Of a stretch of 64,000 nt of DNA, positions 60,682 through 64,000 are shown in pieces (positions within the stretch are counted from its first letter, which is position 1; each line of letters opens with the position of its first letter). This stretch comes from JAANXG01 sp049583715 (GTDB lineage: Bacteria > Pseudomonadota > Gammaproteobacteria > Arenicellales > JAANXG01), in the NCBI GenBank assembly GCA_049583715.1, contig JBAUWJ010000152.1, positions 1 to 64,000 of the forward strand. Reading direction: 5' to 3'. The position numbers and the translations under genes were made by a program. The notes below the pieces were generated by a model. That model did not search any database. It had not been told where the DNA came from and saw only the letters and a program-made list of their open reading frames with translations.

Positions 60682-63600
60682 ATGAGCGCCCCCGCTGCGA
60701 GTACAATTCGCCGCCGTCCCGAGTCACCAGCCGCGCCCCGCTTGTCTGAATCCACATCCAGCATTTTCGAGCCTCGAACACCGGGCGCCGGCGAGCATCT
60801 TCGTTGGCGGGGCCTGTTCGGCAGCGGCCCGGGCCTGGCAGTCGCGGCGCTGGCGGCGAGCGGCAGGACCATCGTGGTGGCCACCGACGATATGCGCGCC
60901 GCCGCGCGGCTCCAAACCCAGCTTCGCTTCTTTCTCGACGCGCGCCGCACGTCGCTGCAGTCGTTTCCCGACTGGGAGTGCCTGCCCTATGACAATTTCT
61001 CCCCGCACCCGGACCTCGTTTCGCAGCGCCTGCTGACGCTGCATCGCCTGCCGCGCATGCGCGGCGGCGTGGTGGTGCTGCCGGTATCGAACCTGATGCA
61101 GCGCCTGCCCCCGGTCGAATACGTTCACAGCCGCACCTTCGACCTCGCGGTCGGCGATACAGTCGACGCGGCCGAGCTGGCGGGCCGGCTGCAGCGGGCC
61201 GCTTACCACAACGTCGGCCAGGTGCTGGCACCCGGTGAGTTCAGCCTGCGCGGCGGCGTCATCGACGTCTTTCCCATGGGCAGCAACCAGCCGTTTCGGA
61301 TCGACCTCTTCGGCGACGAGATCGAATCCATCCGTCATTTCGATCCGGACAGCCAGCGCTCGGTGGACCGGGTGGACCGGCTGCGCCTGCTGCCGGCCAC
61401 GGAGTTTCCTCTCGACGAGGACGCCGTGAGGGCCTTCCGGCAGCGGTTCCGGAGCCGTTTCGAGGGCGATCCCCAGAAATCGTCCATCTATCGCGATGTG
61501 TCCCGCGGCCTCGCTCCCGCCGGCATCGAGTTCTACCTGCCGCTGTTCTTCGACGGCACGGCGACGATATTCGACTACTTGCCGGAGGGAACCATCCTGG
61601 TCCACGACGACGGGCTGGAGAAAGCCTGTGAGCTCAACCACGCCGCGATCCGGGATCGCTACGAGCTGGTGCGTCTCAACGGCGAGAATCCCGTGCTGTC
61701 TCCGGAAGCGCTCTATCTCGGCCCCGAAGAGGTCATTGCCGAAGTGGGCCGGCGCGCGCGCATCGAGAACACCGTTTACAGCGATGGCGACGGAGTCTCC
61801 TTCGGCACCTCGGCGCCGCCGAGCTTCGCCGCCGCGGCCCATTCGCCCGAGCCGTTCGAGCCCTTGACGCGCTTCCTGAACGGCTATGACGGGCGGGTCC
61901 TTCTGGTCGCGGAGAGCCCCGGCCGGCGCGAGGTCCTGAGCGGCCTGCTGCGGGACCGGGGCCTGCCGGCCACCGAGGTCCCCGGGTGGACTGAGTTCCT
62001 CGATGGGCTGCCGCGCCTTGCCATCACCGTGGACCGCATGGAGGACGGTCTGATGCTCCAGGAACCGGCGATCGCGGTCGTCACCGAGGCCCAGATCTTC
62101 GGCGAACGGGTCGCGCAGCGGCGCCGCCGCGCGCCGGCCCGGCGTGACCCGGATGCCATCATCCGCTCCCTGGCCGAGCTGCAGGTCGACGACCCCGTCG
62201 TGCACGAGGACCATGGCGTCGGCCGTTACCGGGGACTCGCGACCCTGGACATAGACGGCAACCCGACCGAGTTCCTGACCATCGAGTACTACGGCGGCGA
62301 CAAGCTCTACATTCCGATCCTGTCCCTGCACGCCGTGTCCCGCTATGTCGGAGCCAGCCCGGAGACCGCGCCCCTGCACAAGCTCGGCAGCGAGCAATGG
62401 CTTCGAGCCCGAAAGAAGGCGCAGGAGCGGGCCTACGACGTGGCGGCGGAGCTGCTCGAGACCCAGGCGCTGCGCAACTCGCGCTCGGGCTTCGCCTGCC
62501 GGCCGCCGGACGACGCCTACCGCAGCTTCTGCGAGGGCTTCGTGTTCGAGGAAACGCCGGACCAGGCCCAGGTGATCGACGACGTTATCGCCGACATGGA
62601 ATCCGGGGACCCCATGGATCGCCTGGTGTGCGGCGACGTCGGCTTCGGCAAGACCGAGATTGCCATGCGGGCGGCGTTCCTGGCGGTCACGAGCGGCAAG
62701 CAGGTGGCGGTGCTGGTGCCGACGACGCTGCTGGCCCAGCAGCATTTCGACAACTTCAACGACCGCTTCGCGGACTTTCCCGTGGAGGTCGAGCTGCTTT
62801 CCCGTTTCCGCTCCCGCAAGGAAGCGGAAGCCATACTCACGAGAGTGAACGAGGGCAAGGTCGACATCCTGATCGGCACCCACCGGGTCCTGCAGAAGGA
62901 CGTCCGGATACCGAATCTCGGCCTCGTGATCATCGACGAGGAGCACCGCTTCGGCGTGCGCCAGAAGGAGCGCCTCAAGCAGCTTCGCGCCGAGGTGGAC
63001 GTGCTGACCTTGACCGCCACGCCCATCCCGCGGACCCTGAATACCGCGCTGTCCGGGCTGCGGGACATCTCCATCATCGGCACGCCGCCCAAGGACCGCC
63101 TGTCGGTCAGGACCTTCGTCCGGGAATGGAACAATGCCGCGATCCGGGAAGCCTGCCTGCGCGAGATCCGGCGCGGCGGACAGGTCTACTTTCTCCACAA
63201 TGAAGTCCGCACCATCGACAAGTACTACGAGCAGCTTGCCGCCCTGGTGCCGGAGGCCGATATCCGCGTTGCCCACGGGCAGCTTCCGGAAAGACGGCTG
63301 GAGCGGATCATGAGCGACTTCTACCACCAGCGCTTCAATCTGCTCCTTTGCTCCACCATCATCGAGAGCGGGATCGACGTGCCGTCCGCCAACACCATCA
63401 TCATCAACCGTGCGGACCGTTTCGGCCTTGCCCAGCTCCATCAGCTCCGCGGCCGCGTCGGCCGCTCCCACCACCAGGCCTATGCCTACCTGCTGACCCC
63501 GCCCAGAAGAGCTCTGACCGGCGACGCCCTGAAACGCCTGCACGCGATCGAATCCCTCGAAGACCTCGGGGCCGGCTTCGCCCTCGCCTCCCACGACCTC

Positions 63601-64000
63601 GAGATCCGCGGCGCCGGCGAGATCCTCGGCGAGTCGCAGAGCGGAACCATCGACGAGGTGGGCTTCACCATGTACACCGAGTTCCTCAACCGCGCCATCG
63701 AGACGCTGAACACCGAAGGCTCGGTGTCGGAAGCCTCGCGCCATGCCGCCCTGAACGATGCCAGGCGCCCGGAGATCAATCTCAATCTGCCGGCCCTGCT
63801 GCCCGAGTCCTATCTGAACGACGTCCACCAGAGGCTGGTGATCTACAAGAGAATCTCCAGTGCCGGGGACATCGAGGAACTCGATGAGCTGCAGGCCGAG
63901 ACCATCGACCGTTTCGGCCTCCTGCCCGACGCCGCCAAGACCCTGTTCCGGACGGCAGAGCGCGCCCTGGCGCTCCGCGGCCGAGGTATCGAGCGCGTCA
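60682..64000 (+). CDS. mfd: Transcription-repair coupling factor (3' end beyond window)
   Basis: About 1,106 codons from ATG 60682 to the edge. UvrB-like N-terminal module (RTIVVATDDMRAAARLQTQL; SFPDWECLPYD; PGEFSLRGGVIDVFP), the RNA-polymerase-interaction domain (VVHEDHGVGRYRGL ... EYYGGDKLYIPI), then the RecG-like translocase: LVCGDVGFGKTEIAMRAAF, VPTTLLAQQHFDNF, VIIDEEHRFGVRQKERLK, LTATPIPRTL, STIIESGIDVPSANTIII and QLRGRVGRSHHQAYAYLL. Only the last part of the regulatory D7 domain is missing. It displaces stalled RNA polymerase and recruits UvrA. Confidence 0.97.
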   Translation, partial: MSAPAASTIRRRPESPAAPRLSESTSSIFEPRTPGAGEHLRWRGLFGSGPGLAVAALAASGRTIVVATDDMRAAARLQTQLRFFLDARRTSLQSFPDWECLPYDNFSPHPDLVSQRLLTLHRLPRMRGGVVVLPVSNLMQRLPPVEYVHSRTFDLAVGDTVDAAELAGRLQRAAYHNVGQVLAPGEFSLRGGVIDVFPMGSNQPFRIDLFGDEIESIRHFDPDSQRSVDRVDRLRLLPATEFPLDEDAVRAFRQRFRSRFEGDPQKSSIYRDVSRGLAPAGIEFYLPLFFDGTATIFDYLPEGTILVHDDGLEKACELNHAAIRDRYELVRLNGENPVLSPEALYLGPEEVIAEVGRRARIENTVYSDGDGVSFGTSAPPSFAAAAHSPEPFEPLTRFLNGYDGRVLLVAESPGRREVLSGLLRDRGLPATEVPGWTEFLDGLPRLAITVDRMEDGLMLQEPAIAVVTEAQIFGERVAQRRRRAPARRDPDAIIRSLAELQVDDPVVHEDHGVGRYRGLATLDIDGNPTEFLTIEYYGGDKLYIPILSLHAVSRYVGASPETAPLHKLGSEQWLRARKKAQERAYDVAAELLETQALRNSRSGFACRPPDDAYRSFCEGFVFEETPDQAQVIDDVIADMESGDPMDRLVCGDVGFGKTEIAMRAAFLAVTSGKQVAVLVPTTLLAQQHFDNFNDRFADFPVEVELLSRFRSRKEAEAILTRVNEGKVDILIGTHRVLQKDVRIPNLGLVIIDEEHRFGVRQKERLKQLRAEVDVLTLTATPIPRTLNTALSGLRDISIIGTPPKDRLSVRTFVREWNNAAIREACLREIRRGGQVYFLHNEVRTIDKYYEQLAALVPEADIRVAHGQLPERRLERIMSDFYHQRFNLLLCSTIIESGIDVPSANTIIINRADRFGLAQLHQLRGRVGRSHHQAYAYLLTPPRRALTGDALKRLHAIESLEDLGAGFALASHDLEIRGAGEILGESQSGTIDEVGFTMYTEFLNRAIETLNTEGSVSEASRHAALNDARRPEINLNLPALLPESYLNDVHQRLVIYKRISSAGDIEELDELQAETIDRFGLLPDAAKTLFRTAERALALRGRGIERV

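Noticed and set aside
60724..63828. 1,034-codon minus-strand open frame
   Set aside because: Complete shadow of mfd on the opposite strand.

Overview
This is a GC-rich chromosomal window from a gammaproteobacterium. Support comes from gene orders typical of the class: uvrC-pgsA-tRNA-Gly, an exbB-exbD-msbA-lpxK-ycaR-kdsB block, lolD-lolC, lysS-prfB, ftsK-lolA-serS beside trxB, KDO/lipid A genes, and an EF-P with the KPGKGG lysine tip. Genus cannot be resolved from sequence alone; a deep-branching lineage such as Chromatiales-like bacteria would fit, but that is inference.

Layout. (1) 1-6.5 kb is an accessory island: vapBC, a large fused archaeo-eukaryotic-type primase/SF2 helicase of the kind annotated in TOTE conflict systems, a Phd/UPF0175-PIN (DUF3368) toxin-antitoxin pair, and a ribbon-helix-helix/nucleotidyltransferase pair. 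The last pair lies between a 20-bp copy of the tRNA-Leu 3' end (4741-4760) and tRNA-Leu itself. (2) 6.46-6.93 kb holds tRNA-Leu(UAA), split in its anticodon loop by a 249-nt group I intron, and tRNA-Cys. (3) 7.1-12.9 kb is a glycan/membrane insertion (flippase-like protein, FkbM methyltransferase, three glycosyltransferases). It separates tRNA-Cys/tRNA-Leu from tRNA-Gly, which are contiguous after pgsA in E. coli (glyW-cysT-leuZ). (4) 12.9-33.6 kb is core: tRNA-Gly, pgsA, uvrC, a family-5-like uracil-DNA glycosylase, efp, nagZ, an L,D-transpeptidase, a low-Mr phosphatase, kdsB, ycaR, lpxK, msbA, exbD, exbB, comEC (with a degraded metal motif), a DUF2062 protein, a deletion scar with two truncated genes, lolD, lolC, lysS and prfB (with its programmed frameshift). 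(5) 34.3-41.2 kb carries redox and TCA genes: pntA, pntB, sucD, sucC and malic enzyme. (6) 41.6-42.9 kb has tRNA-Ser with a tandemly duplicated, hairpin-rich 3' flank, and a Bax-inhibitor-1-like protein. (7) 43-54.1 kb is an exopolysaccharide locus. From 54.1 kb leftwards it has a secreted two-repeat protein of unknown function, an outer-membrane barrel, a Wza/VpsN-type export protein, a Wzc/VpsO-type tyrosine kinase, a VpsP-like protein, an O-antigen-ligase-like protein, UDP-glucuronate decarboxylase, GalE and a WecA-like initiating transferase. (8) 54.4-64 kb is core again: serS, lolA, ftsK, trxB, an Smr protein and mfd (cut by the window end).

Repeats stand out. A family of 108-111-bp hairpins (five clear copies, arms GCATG...CATGC, changes compensated between arms) sits in the gaps at 16.9, 33.8, 33.9, 37.4 and 37.7 kb. 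A MITE-like element built on CATTGCGAGCG...CGCAATG with terminal AGGGAAGCTCTGAT repeats occurs at 6.4, 17.5 and 59.9 kb; the last appears to supply the stop codon of trxB. The most interesting candidates for new biology are the primase-helicase/toxin island beside the intron-bearing tRNA, the hairpin family, the tRNA-Ser 3'-end duplication and the unknown two-repeat secreted protein.
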